From positions 21,821-85,820 of the forward strand of contig NZ_SUMD01000016.1 in assembly GCF_005049235.1 (NCBI RefSeq): a DNA stretch of 64,000 nucleotides. The letters are read 5' to 3'. This DNA is from Rhodococcus oryzae (lineage in GTDB: Bacteria; Actinomycetota; Actinomycetes; Mycobacteriales; Mycobacteriaceae). This document shows positions 24,942-35,074 of this stretch, piece after piece. The notes beneath the pieces were generated by a model, which searched no databases, was not told the DNA's origin, and saw only the letters and a list, made by a program, of their open reading frames with translations. The first letter of the stretch is position 1; every line of letters starts with the position of its first letter. The translations under genes and the position numbers were made by a program.

Positions 24942-27254
24942 TCAGTCGAGGAGGTTCACCGAGGTGATCCGGTGCAGGGTGAATCGGCGGACCGCCCCGG
25001 TGTCCGGATCCAGTGCGTCGAGCTGTCCGCCACCGACGCTGATCGGATCGACGACGCGCTCCGTCGCCACGCCCTGCGCGTCCACATAACCGATCGCCAC
25101 GCTGCGCCGTACCTTCGCCGCCAGCTGCAGTAGCGCCATCGTCGCGGCGCCGCCCGCCCGGCTGCCGTCCGAACGCACACCCTGACCGCGCGGGGCGGTT
25201 GCGGCCCGCTGGCCGGCCCGCAGCTGGCTGACGAGGGACCCGAGCTGGTCGTCGGTGGGGACCGCGGGCATCCGCAGCGCGGGGCGCGTCCGGCGTCGCG
25301 GCACCCGGGCGCCGCGCGGTCGCAGGTCCACGATCGCGCCGGAGGAGTCCTCTCCCGCCGGTGCGAACCCGGCCGACCGGAGCTGGTCGAGCACCTCGCT
25401 CAGCGGCGCCTGTGAGATCGCGACGGTCGGGGCCAGGGCACGCAGCGCCAGCTGCTCGGCCACCGCGGAGGCCAGCACCTCGGCGAGCAGCGCCGGGTCC
25501 TCGCAGCGGATGAACGAGGACGCCACCCCCGCCCGCAGCTGGCCGTGCCTGCGCGCGACATCGTCGATGAGATACGTCAGGGCCTGCGGCACCGGCGTCT
25601 TCGAGCGCTTCTCGAACAGTGCGTGCAGCTCCGAGGCGCTCTTCCCGGCGTCGAGCGCCCGTCGCACGCTGTCCTCCCGGATCCGGTACATGGTGGCCGC
25701 GCCCGCCGATTCGATGTCCGCGACCAGGGTGATCTGCTCCTGGAGCTCCGGGATGAGCGGGCCGGGAGCCATCACTGTCAGGTCCGCCTGCACCAGGACG
25801 TAGTCGATGGGGGCGGGCAGGCTCGCCGTCATCTCGGCGACCACCGCCTCCGCGGTGGCCCCGTGCAGCAGCCCGCGGCCAGGTGATGCGAGCGCGCCGC
25901 GGCCGATCAGGCCGACCGCGGCCGCCTCGGCGACGGTGTGCTCGACGGCCCCCGCACCGAACCGGCCGGACCAGCGCGGGCGCCGCCACGCGACCAGCGC
26001 GGCGAGCTCGGACGTGGTCGCGCCCTGCCCCGGCGCGAGCTCGCCGAGCAGCTCGAGCACGAACTTGCGGTCGCGGGGGGCGCCGGATGCGCGTACCTCC
26101 TCGGACAGCGCGGCGATCGCCTTGTCGTTGGGATCGCGCAGCCCGATCACCCAGGGCCTGCGCGGCATACCCAGCCAGCCATGGGCGAGGGTGTACCACC
26201 GCTGGGCGGTGCCGGTGTTGAGCCAGGCATCCGCGGCGACCGTCGGTGCCCAGTAGTCGTCGCCGGTGTCGGCGGCGGGAGCCGGGTCGGGGGCGCCGCT
26301 CGCGATCAGGCCCGCCGCGGACAGCAGTTCCACGATCAGGCTCACCCGGTTCTCGTCGACGCACGCCGCCTTCGCCAGGCGCCTGGTCTCGCGGACCCCG
26401 AGCCCGCCCGCCTTGAGGGTCGGTGCGGGCTGGTCGCCGAGGGCCGCGATCAGGTCCTCGCAGTGCCGGATCAGTTCGAGCGCCTCGCCCGCCGCGACCG
26501 CGTTCACGTCCGCGATCTTCTGCTTGTTGGTGCGGATCGGCGGCGGGGTCAGGGCCATCGGGTCGGTGATCGTCTCGCCGCGCAGCGCCTGGCCGACCTG
26601 ATGGGGCAGCTCGACGGTCTGCTCGTCCACCCAGGTCAGCAGGCCGAGAGACAGCAGCCGCTGGACGGGCCGGTCCGGTGCGGTGCCGGGCGCGGCGTCG
26701 CGGGTGCGGCCGATCGGCGAGCTGGTGGCCAGGGTGTCGAGCAGCCTGCGCTCGGCATCGGTCACGGTCGCCAGCCCTGCGATGACCTGCGCCGCGGACA
26801 TCGGCTCCTGCGGCCGATCGACCCGCCAGGTGACGGCGTCGTTCCCGGTCGCGACGACCCGCAGCACCTGCGTGCCCCAGACCAGCGCTCGGGCCCGCAG
26901 CGCCTTCAGTGCCCGGTCGACGGCCTTGACCGGCGCCCGTCCGGCGAGCGCCTCCGCGAGGACCTCACGCCGGACCCCGACCTCCGCCCCGCGTTCGAGC
27001 GAGAGCACGCCGATCACGGTGAGTTCGAGGACGTTCAGGTCGTCGGCGACCCGAAGCACCGATGCGCGTTGTTCGGCACGGGCCGCAAGGACCGCCAGGT
27101 TCGCCGGTGGCGGCACCGCGAGATCCGGGCGCAGCCTGAGCAGTTCGGCCAGCTCCGCGTCGGTCCTCGCGGTCAGCCAGGCGAGCAGGCTGTCGGGCAC
27201 GGCGGTGCCGTGAGGTGATTCGGCGGCGGGGGCAGCACCTTCGGTATCGGTCAT
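24942..27254 (-). CDS. Helicase-associated domain protein (Rv0862c-like)
   Basis: A 770-residue protein always found next to the XPB helicase in mycobacteria and relatives. It has winged-helix-like N-terminal segments, a central helical region and a WYL-like C-terminal end (VAIGYVDAQGVATERVVDPISVGGGQLDALDPDTGAVRRF), which may bind a ligand. A helicase C-terminal-type label is often applied. The ATG at 27254 is used; TAATCT lies 8 nt upstream, so it may be leaderless. It is 73 bp upstream of the XPB gene, so they are likely co-transcribed. The mechanism is unknown. Confidence 0.87.
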   Translation of the reverse strand: MTDTEGAAPAAESPHGTAVPDSLLAWLTARTDAELAELLRLRPDLAVPPPANLAVLAARAEQRASVLRVADDLNVLELTVIGVLSLERGAEVGVRREVLAEALAGRAPVKAVDRALKALRARALVWGTQVLRVVATGNDAVTWRVDRPQEPMSAAQVIAGLATVTDAERRLLDTLATSSPIGRTRDAAPGTAPDRPVQRLLSLGLLTWVDEQTVELPHQVGQALRGETITDPMALTPPPIRTNKQKIADVNAVAAGEALELIRHCEDLIAALGDQPAPTLKAGGLGVRETRRLAKAACVDENRVSLIVELLSAAGLIASGAPDPAPAADTGDDYWAPTVAADAWLNTGTAQRWYTLAHGWLGMPRRPWVIGLRDPNDKAIAALSEEVRASGAPRDRKFVLELLGELAPGQGATTSELAALVAWRRPRWSGRFGAGAVEHTVAEAAAVGLIGRGALASPGRGLLHGATAEAVVAEMTASLPAPIDYVLVQADLTVMAPGPLIPELQEQITLVADIESAGAATMYRIREDSVRRALDAGKSASELHALFEKRSKTPVPQALTYLIDDVARRHGQLRAGVASSFIRCEDPALLAEVLASAVAEQLALRALAPTVAISQAPLSEVLDQLRSAGFAPAGEDSSGAIVDLRPRGARVPRRRTRPALRMPAVPTDDQLGSLVSQLRAGQRAATAPRGQGVRSDGSRAGGAATMALLQLAAKVRRSVAIGYVDAQGVATERVVDPISVGGGQLDALDPDTGAVRRFTLHRITSVNLLD

Positions 27255-27314
27255 CAACTATCAGATTAGAGACCTGGGGTGTACCACGGCGCGAGCTCCT
27301 GCCAAAATGGGATT

Positions 27315-27509
27315 GTGGCTAACAATTCGAGCAAGCGATACGTAGATCCAGGCTGGCCGGCGCCGGAACTCCAGGATGGCGATCATGCCGTCACGGAGCT
27401 CTCGTCGAGCCGCTCCGGTGGGCTGTCCCCGTTCGGGGAGGACACCGAGTTCCCCCTCCCCGTCTCTGAACTGCCCTACACCCACCCGCACACGGTCATC
27501 AATCGCTGA
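27315..27509 (+). CDS. Small conserved protein, Rv0863-like
   Basis: A 64-residue hydrophilic protein (VANNSSKRYVDPGWPAPELQ) matching the position of Rv0863, divergent from the helicase-associated gene. The motif CAAAAT (27303-27308) sits exactly 6 nt before GTG 27315, pointing to leaderless expression; the ORF opening upstream at 27279 is not supported. It ends at a strong terminator. No domain or function is recognised. Confidence 0.75.
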   Translation: MANNSSKRYVDPGWPAPELQDGDHAVTELSSSRSGGLSPFGEDTEFPLPVSELPYTHPHTVINR

Positions 27510-27527
27510 CCTCGGATACCGAACGCG

Positions 27528-27560
27528 AAAGGCCCCGCACCTCGTAGGTGCGGGGCCTTT
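27528..27560. terminator. Bidirectional terminator between Rv0863-like and rpfA
   Basis: A perfect 15-bp stem (27528-27542 with 27546-27560, arms AAAGGCCCCGCACCT and its complement) with a 3-nt loop. The A-tract on one flank and TTT on the other serve both convergent genes. Confidence 0.9.
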
Positions 27561-27577
27561 CACGTGAAGGGGGAGTC

Positions 27578-28570
<993 letters not shown>

Positions 28571-29869
28571 TTATGTTACCGTGATGTGAGGTAGATCACA
28601 GTTTCGATCGGGGCTTGCCTCGGGCTCCGCGTGGCGCGGACCCGGGGCCTGGCGCAGCGCGATCAGCGTGGTCACGGCGATGACGACGAACATCAGCGGG
28701 TACACCGCGGCGAAGAACGGAGCGAGGGCATCGGAGGTGGGGACCATGAACAGGCCGATCGCCTGCACGCTGTCCGGGAACTCATGGGTCCAGCAGAGCA
28801 GCGGCAGAGCGAGTGCCGCGGGCAGTAGCCAGGCGGTCGCCCGCCCGGCGCCGAGCGCGCGGTGCATCGCCAGGACCAGTAGCGGCACGAACCACACCCA
28901 GTGGTGCCCCCAGGAGAACGGCGAGACCGCCGCGGAGGTCAGCCCGCACAGGGTGGTGGCCAGCAGTGCCTGGCCGCGCTTGTGGGCAAGCCAGGAGGCG
29001 CCGAGCCCGAGCGCGGTCAGTAGGGCCGCGCAGAGCAGCCACAGCATCAGCGGCGGGTCCGCGACATCCAGCCAGCGGGCGAGTACCCCGGCGGCGGACT
29101 GGTTGGCGGGCCACGCGGTCTCGCCGATTCGCGTCGAGTGCAGGATCACCGCGGTCCAGTAGGACCACGAGTCCGAGAAGATCACCACGAACCCGACGAC
29201 GACGGTCGCGAGGAAACCGGCGATCGCGATCGCGGCCGCGCGCCACTGCCGGGTGACGAGCAGTTCGACGATGAACAGGCCGGGCGTCAGCTTGATCCCG
29301 GTCGCGATGCCGACGCCGATGCCGCGCAGCCTGCTGCCCTCGGGACGTCCGAGATCCCAGATGATCAGCACCATCAACAACAGATTGATCTGGCCCAGCC
29401 AGATCGTGGTGCGGACCGGCTCGAGCCAGGTGAAGATGACCGCCATCAGCCCGGTCGCCACGTACAGCCGGCGGTCCATCCGGTACCCGAGCTGCCGCCA
29501 GCACAACAGGACGACGGCGTAGAGGATCCCGAAGTTCGCGAGATATCCGAGGATGGTGGTGAGCTCCGCCGACACGGCGTTGAGCGGGGCGAAGAGGACG
29601 GCTGAGAACGGCGGATAGGTGAACCACATGCCGCCGTGCAGCGCGTGGTCGTAGAGCCCGTCGGACCGCAGCACGGTGGCGCCGCCGCTGCGGTAGACCA
29701 GCAGGTCGAGACCGTTCTGGAACAGGCCCCACAGCGGGTATCCCATCGGCACCACCCGGTCGTGCGCCACGATGACGGCGAGGGCAAGGGCGCCGAGTGA
29801 GCCGAGGAACAGTGGGTGAGAGGGGAGTGCGCGCCCCGCGGCCGGGGTGGCGCGGGGCGGCGGTGTCAT
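28571..29869 (-). CDS. GT87-family membrane mannosyltransferase
   Basis: A 432-residue polytopic membrane protein with about ten hydrophobic helices. The region LDLLVYRSGGATVLRSDGLYDHALHGGMWFTYPPFSAVLFAPL is the DUF2029/GT87 hallmark, with the acidic catalytic area near its start, and GIATGIKLTPGLF and SPFSWGHHWVWFVPLLVL follow. These enzymes use polyprenyl-phosphate mannose to add alpha-1,2-mannose to glycolipids such as PIMs and lipomannan at the outer face. The start ATG 29869 overlaps the YccF stop codon. The CRP box at 28585-28600 lies within its 3' end. Confidence 0.9.
   Translation of the reverse strand: MTPPPRATPAAGRALPSHPLFLGSLGALALAVIVAHDRVVPMGYPLWGLFQNGLDLLVYRSGGATVLRSDGLYDHALHGGMWFTYPPFSAVLFAPLNAVSAELTTILGYLANFGILYAVVLLCWRQLGYRMDRRLYVATGLMAVIFTWLEPVRTTIWLGQINLLLMVLIIWDLGRPEGSRLRGIGVGIATGIKLTPGLFIVELLVTRQWRAAAIAIAGFLATVVVGFVVIFSDSWSYWTAVILHSTRIGETAWPANQSAAGVLARWLDVADPPLMLWLLCAALLTALGLGASWLAHKRGQALLATTLCGLTSAAVSPFSWGHHWVWFVPLLVLAMHRALGAGRATAWLLPAALALPLLCWTHEFPDSVQAIGLFMVPTSDALAPFFAAVYPLMFVVIAVTTLIALRQAPGPRHAEPEASPDRNCDLPHITVT
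28585..28600. promoter_or_regulatory. CRP/GlxR binding site
   Basis: TGTGA-GGTAGA-TCACA is a perfect match to the CRP/GlxR consensus TGTGA-N6-TCACA. It lies within the 3' end of the mannosyltransferase gene, about 390 bp upstream of the rpfA start and 210 bp upstream of the riboswitch start. In M. tuberculosis rpfA is regulated by CRP (Rv3676), and in C. glutamicum GlxR controls rpf2. Confidence 0.8.
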
Positions 29870-30273
29870 GCCGGGAAGCTCGTTGACGACGTGGGCGCCG
29901 CATCGACGTCCACGATCTCCTTGCCGAGCGGCATCAGCGAGATCGGGATCATCTTCAGGTTCGCGATGGCGAGCGGGATCCCGATGATCGTGATCGCCAT
30001 CGCGATCGCGCTCACCACGTGGCCGATGGCCAGCCAGATACCGGCCACGATCAGCCAGATCACGTTGCCGATCAACGAGGCGATCCCCGACGTCGGACGC
30101 TCGACGACTGTCTTGCCGAAGGGCCACAGCGCGTAGACGCCGATCCGGAAGGACGCGATCCCGAACGGGATGGTGATGATCAGGATGCAGCAGATGATGC
30201 CCGCGAGGAAGTAGCCGAGCGCGAGCCAGAGGCCACCGAAGATCAGCCAGATGATGTTGAGCAGGATTCTCAT
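29866..30273 (-). CDS. YccF-domain inner-membrane protein
   Basis: A 135-residue membrane protein with four hydrophobic segments forming two YccF repeats. [22 protein letters not shown] and NVIWLIVAGIWLAIGH begin each repeat, and FRIGVYALWPFGKTVV with NLKMIPISLMPLGKEIV ends each. It corresponds by synteny to Rv0870c. Function unknown. GAGAGGG precedes the ATG. It overlaps the small membrane gene by 4 nt and the mannosyltransferase gene by 4 nt, so all three form an operon. Confidence 0.92.
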   Translation of the reverse strand: MRILLNIIWLIFGGLWLALGYFLAGIICCILIITIPFGIASFRIGVYALWPFGKTVVERPTSGIASLIGNVIWLIVAGIWLAIGHVVSAIAMAITIIGIPLAIANLKMIPISLMPLGKEIVDVDAAPTSSTSFPA

Positions 30274-30497
30274 TGGTTTCCCTCTCTTCGAACGCGGCGG
30301 CCGGACCGCAGCGCGAAAACAATGCCGAGCAGGAACCCGATCGGGCAGGCAAGGGCGATCAGGTACAGCACCAGTCCCGGCTCGTGGCCGGTCGCGGCCA
30401 CCACGAAGATCGCGACGATGGCGAGGACGCCGACAAAGAAGAACAGGAGTGCGGCACGGAAGAGACCGTTGCCGCGGGGAGAGGATTGGCTGACCAC
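30270..30497 (-). CDS. Small two-helix membrane protein
   Basis: A 75-residue protein with two hydrophobic segments ([18 protein letters not shown] and [18 protein letters not shown]) and a basic C-terminus. Starting at GTG 30497 is favoured because TACGGT lies exactly 6 nt upstream (30509-30504, minus strand), indicating leaderless translation; the upstream in-frame start at 30542 has no such support. First gene of the three-gene operon with YccF and the mannosyltransferase. No family is recognised. Confidence 0.7.
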   Translation of the reverse strand: MVSQSSPRGNGLFRAALLFFFVGVLAIVAIFVVAATGHEPGLVLYLIALACPIGFLLGIVFALRSGRRVRREGNQ

Positions 30498-30619
30498 CTT
30501 CCAACCGTATCCCCCACAAACCCCGGTGCTCGGGAGGGGCACGCGGGGGTAGACTTCGGTCCATCGCGTCCCGCAAACGGTGGGGCGCGTTCATTTATGT
30601 AGATGAGCAGGTGAACGCA

Positions 30620-31033
30620 GTGCCTACCGGCAAGGTCAAGTGGTACGACGTTGAAAAGGGCTTCGGCTTCCTCTCCCAGGAAGAGGGGGAGGACGTCTAC
30701 GTCCGTTCGTCTGCGCTGCCCGACGGTGTCGAGGGGCTGAAGGCGGGCCAGCGCGTCGAGTTCGGGATGGCAGCGGGACGTCGTGGTCCCCAGGCGCTGA
30801 GCCTCAAGGTGCTCGATCCGGCGCCGTCGATCCGGCAGGGCGGTGGCGCCCGCAAGGACGACACGGTGCGCAAGCACACGCCCGACGAGCTGCACGGCAT
30901 GGTCGAGGACATGATCACCCTGCTCGAGGCGAAGGTGCAGCCCGACCTGCGCAAGGGCAAGTACCCGGACCGCAAGACCGCGCAGCGCATCTCCGAGGTC
31001 GTGCGCGCCGTCGCCCGCGAGCTCGACAGCTAG
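30620..31033 (+). CDS. cspB: Cold-shock-domain protein with C-terminal extension (CspB-like)
   Basis: A 137-residue protein starting [21 protein letters not shown], whose first ~67 residues form a cold-shock domain with the RNP1 motif KGFGFL and RNP2-like VYVRSSAL. It binds single-stranded nucleic acid and would act as an RNA chaperone. The C-terminal extension of ~70 residues ([30 protein letters not shown]) is characteristic of Rv0871 and absent from small CspA proteins. GTG 30620 is preferred from homology; GTG 30611 is also in frame. A -10 TAGACT near 30549 gives a leader of about 60 nt. A perfect terminator follows. Confidence 0.92.
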   Translation: MPTGKVKWYDVEKGFGFLSQEEGEDVYVRSSALPDGVEGLKAGQRVEFGMAAGRRGPQALSLKVLDPAPSIRQGGGARKDDTVRKHTPDELHGMVEDMITLLEAKVQPDLRKGKYPDRKTAQRISEVVRAVARELDS

Positions 31034-31042
31034 CCGCACCCG

Positions 31043-31094
31043 ACACCAACGCCGAGGGGCACCGTCACGCGACGGTGCCCCTCGGCGTTGGTGT
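31043..31094. terminator. Terminator after cspB (24-bp perfect stem)
   Basis: Arms 31043-31066 and 31071-31094 are perfectly complementary over 24 bp, with loop ACGC. It lies between the convergent cspB and DUF2771 genes, serving both strands. Confidence 0.9.
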
Positions 31095-31100
31095 ATCCGA

Positions 31101-31583
31101 TCAGGCGGTCTTGATGGCCCACGTCGCGTGCACCAACGGCAGGCCCTGCTCGTTGACCACGGCCGACGGCTGCTGGATCTCGATGCCGTTGAGCTGCATG
31201 CCATCCGGGGTCTCGACGGTGATCGCGAGGGACTCGCCCGGCGAGTGGTACCGCTCGTCGACGCCGACCCGGCCGTCGTCGAGCTGGTAGACCATCACCA
31301 CTCGCCACAGCCCGTCGGCGATGTCGCCGGGCAGGGAGATCTGCAGCGGCTTGCCGCGGGGGACCTGGAGCTCGGCGACGGGGCTCTCCACGCAGTCCTC
31401 CAGATAGAGGTTGCAGTACTGGGTCGGCTCCACCACGAGGGACTTGCCGCCCGCGAACGCGGTGACCGTCGGCGGCTCCTCGTCGGCGCCCCGCACCAGC
31501 GCGGTGACGACGGCCGCGAACCCGGCGAGCGCGATCAGCAGCCCCAGGGTCCCGATGAGGACGATCTTCTTTGTCTTGGTCAC
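31101..31583 (-). CDS. DUF2771 family protein
   Basis: A 160-residue protein with one N-terminal membrane segment (IVLIGTLGLLIALAGFAAVVTALV) and an extracellular domain (EPTQYCNLYLEDC, a conserved cysteine pair; PLQISLPGDIADGLWRVVMVYQ). It matches Rv0875c by synteny. It overlaps the MFS gene by 4 nt and is coupled to it. Function unknown, probably envelope-associated. Confidence 0.88.
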   Translation of the reverse strand: MTKTKKIVLIGTLGLLIALAGFAAVVTALVRGADEEPPTVTAFAGGKSLVVEPTQYCNLYLEDCVESPVAELQVPRGKPLQISLPGDIADGLWRVVMVYQLDDGRVGVDERYHSPGESLAITVETPDGMQLNGIEIQQPSAVVNEQGLPLVHATWAIKTA

Positions 31584-33226
31584 GACGTTCGGTTCCCTGC
31601 GTTCGCGGAGATCGGTCGAGTGATCTCCTGGTTGGCCACATTCGGGCGTTTGCCACCGAGGCCGGGGAGCAGCGTCGAACCCCGGTAGGTGAGGAAGGTC
31701 TGGACAAGGCCGAGCACGAGCAGCACCGACACCACGGAGAATCCGATCCAGTACTCGGTGGGCAGCAGCACGCCGAGCGCCCCACCGATGACCCAGCTCA
31801 GCTGCAGGACGGTCTCGGAGCGCCCGAAGCCGGAAGCGATGGACTCCTCGGGCAGGTCGTGTTGCAGCGAGGCGTCCAGCGACACCTTGGCCAGGGCGCT
31901 CGCGCCCGACGCGACCAGGGTGGCGAGCGCCGCGGTGAGCAGGCTGTCGGTGAGGGCGGCGATGATCGCGATGGCGGTGACGGCGGCCGTGCAGCGCAGC
32001 ACGATCACCGACGGTCTGCCGAGCTTGAGCCGCGCGCCGGTGGCGTTGCCCGCGAAGTTGCCGATCGCGGCCGCGGCGCCCACCAGCGCCAGCATGGCCG
32101 CCTGCGCCATCGGCTCGTGCTCGGTGCGGGACTTCGCGACGAAGGCGATGTAGAGCGTCAGGAACCCGGTCAGCACCCGGATCGTGCTGTTACCCCAGAG
32201 ACCCGTGATGACCGCGCGGCCGAGCGGCTGGCGCCGCTTGCTCGCCTTCGCCGCCTCGCCCGCGTCCTTGCCGATCGGCTCGGTGCGGGCGTCGTCGCCG
32301 TGGTAGGTCAGGGTGGCGGGCACCTCGCCCTCCGTGACCTCCACCCATGCCGGGATCCGCATGCTCAGGTACGCGCCGAGTGCGGCGACCGCGGCGGCGA
32401 ACCACAACGGTCCCGAGGACGACCTGACGATGAGCGCGAGCGCGCCTGCCACCGCCCCCGCGCCGATGGTGCCGCCGATCAGGCCGAAGACCGTCAATCG
32501 GGAGTTCACCCGGACCAGATCGATCTCCGGCGGCAGCACGCGCGGGGTGACGGCGCTCTTGAGCACCGAGAAGGATTTGCTCAGCACCATCATCGCGAGC
32601 GCGGCCGGATACAGGCCCCAGCTGTCGAAGTTGAAGACCAGCACGACCGCCAGCACGGTGCGCAGCGCGAACGAGGATGCCAGCGCGAGCCGGCGTCCGT
32701 GCTGCAGCCGGTCGAGCATCGGGCCGATCAGCGGGGCGATGACCGCGAACGGGGCGATGGTGATGAGCAGGTACAGCGCGACCTTGGTCTTGTCCTCGCC
32801 GGTGGCGGCCGAGAAGAAAAGTGTGTTCGCCAGCGCGACCGCGATCGCGGCGTCGGTGGCGAAGTTCGCCATCACCGCATAGGTCAGCGCGGTCAGTCCC
32901 GACTTCTCGGCGCCGTCGGCCTTGGCCGCCCGGTGGAAGGTGGCGATGCCCCGGTTCGTCAGTTCGCGGCTGCGCATCGCCGCCACTCGGGTGACGGTGA
33001 GCTTGCGGGGGATCGGTGGCGGCTTCGGCGAGGAACCCTGCCGGGTTTCACTCGAGGAACCCTGCCGGGTGTCACCCACGGGATGCAGCGGGGGCAGCGG
33101 CGCGCGGCGGGCCGAGGTCCGGCGCGTCGGCGGATAATTCTCGAATCCCGGATGGCCCTGGCCCGGTCCGAGGTCGTCGGATGCCCGACTCCCGTCGGGA
33201 TCGTTGGGCACGCGTGGTCCGGTCAC
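31580..33226 (-). CDS. MFS transporter (Rv0876c-like)
   Basis: A 548-residue major facilitator protein with about twelve membrane helices. The first ~90 residues are hydrophilic, rich in Pro, Arg and Ser, and include two copies of an 8-residue DTRQGSS-like motif (24-bp DNA repeat at 33029-33076). Motif A-like sequence PLIGPMLDRLQHGRRLAL precedes the third and fourth helices. Synteny with Rv0876c supports the family. The substrate is unknown. The GTG start at 33226 has no obvious upstream gene. Confidence 0.9.
   Translation of the reverse strand: MTGPRVPNDPDGSRASDDLGPGQGHPGFENYPPTRRTSARRAPLPPLHPVGDTRQGSSSETRQGSSPKPPPIPRKLTVTRVAAMRSRELTNRGIATFHRAAKADGAEKSGLTALTYAVMANFATDAAIAVALANTLFFSAATGEDKTKVALYLLITIAPFAVIAPLIGPMLDRLQHGRRLALASSFALRTVLAVVLVFNFDSWGLYPAALAMMVLSKSFSVLKSAVTPRVLPPEIDLVRVNSRLTVFGLIGGTIGAGAVAGALALIVRSSSGPLWFAAAVAALGAYLSMRIPAWVEVTEGEVPATLTYHGDDARTEPIGKDAGEAAKASKRRQPLGRAVITGLWGNSTIRVLTGFLTLYIAFVAKSRTEHEPMAQAAMLALVGAAAAIGNFAGNATGARLKLGRPSVIVLRCTAAVTAIAIIAALTDSLLTAALATLVASGASALAKVSLDASLQHDLPEESIASGFGRSETVLQLSWVIGGALGVLLPTEYWIGFSVVSVLLVLGLVQTFLTYRGSTLLPGLGGKRPNVANQEITRPISANAGNRTS
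33029..33076 (-). repeat. 24-bp direct repeat in the MFS N-terminus
   Basis: Two tandem 24-bp units (33029-33052, 33053-33076) differing at two positions encode two similar 8-residue TRQGSS segments in the cytosolic tail. This looks like a recent in-frame duplication. Confidence 0.7.
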
Positions 33227-33284
33227 GGGTCAATTCTGTCCTAGATGGGCGACAAAGGACCACACGCCTCGCCCGTCGCGGGTG

Positions 33285-34085
33285 TCAGGGGACGAAGCGG
33301 ACCTCGAACAGGCGTGGGTAGTACTTGCCCGTGATCAGGAATCGGTCGGTGCCCGGCACTTCCGCGATCCCGTTGAGCACGTCCACCGTGCGGCTCTCCT
33401 CGTCCGTGAGCAGGCCCGACGCGTCGATCACCGCGGTGATCCGGCCGGTGTCCGGGTCGATCCGCACGATTTGCTGGGTTTGCCACACGTTCGCGTAAAC
33501 CGCTGTGTCCCCGACGCATTCGAGTTCGTTCAGCCGGTCCTGCGGTTGCCCGTCGAGCGTGACCGCCACGGTGCCACGCGGCTCGAAGGTGACCGGGTCG
33601 CGGAAGGTGAGGGTGTCCGAGCCGTCGCTCATCACGAGACGGTCCGACTGCGCGCACAGGCCCCAGCCCTCGCCCTCGTACCTCGTGCGGGAGCGCTCGG
33701 CGAGGGTGTCGCGGTCGCGCGCGATCGCAACGCCGTCGCGCCAGGTGATCTGCCAGACGGTGTCGCCCGCGACGGTGATGCCCTCGCCGAACATCTGCTC
33801 GGGCACCGGTACCCGGAGGCGCTCCACCCCGGTCTCCAGCGAGGCGGCCCGCAGGTCCGACCGTCCGGCCATGCCGGTGCCCTCGAGCAGTTCGCCGTCG
33901 GAGACCTCGAGGCCCTGGGTGAAGGCCCCCCGGTCGTGTGGCCGCTCGCCCACGACCTCGACGCGAAGTCGCTCGACGCGGTCCACGTCCGGTTCCGTGC
34001 CGGAATTCGTGGCCGCGTTCGCGCAGCCGGTGAGCATCAAGGCGGCCACAGCGGCCGCGATCTGGGGTAGCCGTCGCCCGGTCAT
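33285..34085 (-). CDS. Glutaminyl-peptide cyclotransferase-like lipoprotein
   Basis: A 266-residue lipoprotein (lipobox LTGC) with a beta-propeller-type glutamine cyclotransferase domain. FTQGLEVSDGELLEGTGMAGRSDLR, FGEGITVAGDTVWQITWRDG, LNELECVGDTAVYANVWQT and VLNGIAEVPGTDRFLITGKYYP are the family blocks. It would convert N-terminal glutamine of exported peptides to pyroglutamate. ATG 34085 gives the signal peptide; an in-frame upstream extension is not supported. It is divergent from the DUF3027 gene. Confidence 0.92.
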   Translation of the reverse strand: MTGRRLPQIAAAVAALMLTGCANAATNSGTEPDVDRVERLRVEVVGERPHDRGAFTQGLEVSDGELLEGTGMAGRSDLRAASLETGVERLRVPVPEQMFGEGITVAGDTVWQITWRDGVAIARDRDTLAERSRTRYEGEGWGLCAQSDRLVMSDGSDTLTFRDPVTFEPRGTVAVTLDGQPQDRLNELECVGDTAVYANVWQTQQIVRIDPDTGRITAVIDASGLLTDEESRTVDVLNGIAEVPGTDRFLITGKYYPRLFEVRFVP

Positions 34086-34144
34086 CGGACCAGCATTGCA
34101 GCCCGTTGCGCCGATGATTTGCTGCGATACGGCAAAATGGGGGT

Positions 34145-35074
34145 GTGAGTGCCCAATCTGCCCCCGAGCTTGCCCCCGTGCGCCCCGTCCTCGCCGATGC
34201 GGTGGACCTGGCCCGTCAGGCGTTGATCGACCTCGGCGAGGGGGAAGTCGGTACACACCTGGGCGTCACCTCCGAGGGCGAGTGCGCCGCCACCCATCGG
34301 TTCGCCGCGCAGCTACCCGGTTACCGCGGCTGGCAGTGGGCGGTGGTTCTCGCGGCCGACCCGGAGTCCGACCACGCGACCGTCAGTGAGCTGGCCCTGC
34401 TGCCCGGTCCGGACGCGCTGACCGCGCCCGACTGGCTTCCGTGGGATGAGCGGATCCGCCCCGGCGACCTCTCGCCGGGCGACCTGCTGGCCCCGCTGCC
34501 AGGCGACCCGCGACTGGTGCCCGGTTACGTGGCGACCGGCGACCCAGCGGTCGATGAGGTGGCGCTCGAGGTCGGGCTCGGCCGCAAGCAGGTCATGAGC
34601 CTCGAGGGCCGGCTGGACGCCGCGGAGCGTTGGCGCGAGGGCGACTACGGACCCGACTCCGAGATGGCGAAGGCCGCGCCGTCCACCTGCGAGCTGTGCG
34701 GGTTCTACTTGCCGCTGTCCGGTTCGCTGAAGGTGGCGTTCGGGGTGTGTGGCAACGAGATGGCCGCCGACGGTCACGTCGTGTACGCCGAGTACGGATG
34801 CGGAGCCCACTCGGACACCACCTTGCCCACCGGCGCGGGTAGTCCGCAGTTCGACGCCTACGACGACGGCGCGGTGGAAATGGTCGCGCTGCCGGAACCG
34901 AAGGTCGAGGCTCCGGCACACGAGGCACCCGCAGACGAGGCACCTGCAGCCGAGGCCCCCGCGGACGAAGCGCCCACGGACGAGGCGCCCAAGGATGAGG
35001 CGGCCGCAGTCGAGGCACCCGCGGACGAGGCACCGACCTCCGACGCCGCCGGGGAACCGGCATCGACGAACTGA
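34145..35074 (+). CDS. DUF3027 protein with acidic C-terminal repeats
   Basis: A 309-residue protein corresponding to Rv0877. The core (GYRGWQWAVVLAADP, DWLPWDERIRPGDL, PSTCELCGFYLPL, YGCGAHSD) includes cysteines that may bind zinc. The last ~70 residues are a low-complexity tract of repeated EAPADEAP-like units. CAAAAT (34133-34138) lies 6 nt before GTG 34145, so it is likely leaderless. The function is unknown. The stop codon overlaps the probable CTG start of the following Hsp90-like gene. Confidence 0.9.
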   Translation: MSAQSAPELAPVRPVLADAVDLARQALIDLGEGEVGTHLGVTSEGECAATHRFAAQLPGYRGWQWAVVLAADPESDHATVSELALLPGPDALTAPDWLPWDERIRPGDLSPGDLLAPLPGDPRLVPGYVATGDPAVDEVALEVGLGRKQVMSLEGRLDAAERWREGDYGPDSEMAKAAPSTCELCGFYLPLSGSLKVAFGVCGNEMAADGHVVYAEYGCGAHSDTTLPTGAGSPQFDAYDDGAVEMVALPEPKVEAPAHEAPADEAPAAEAPADEAPTDEAPKDEAAAVEAPADEAPTSDAAGEPASTN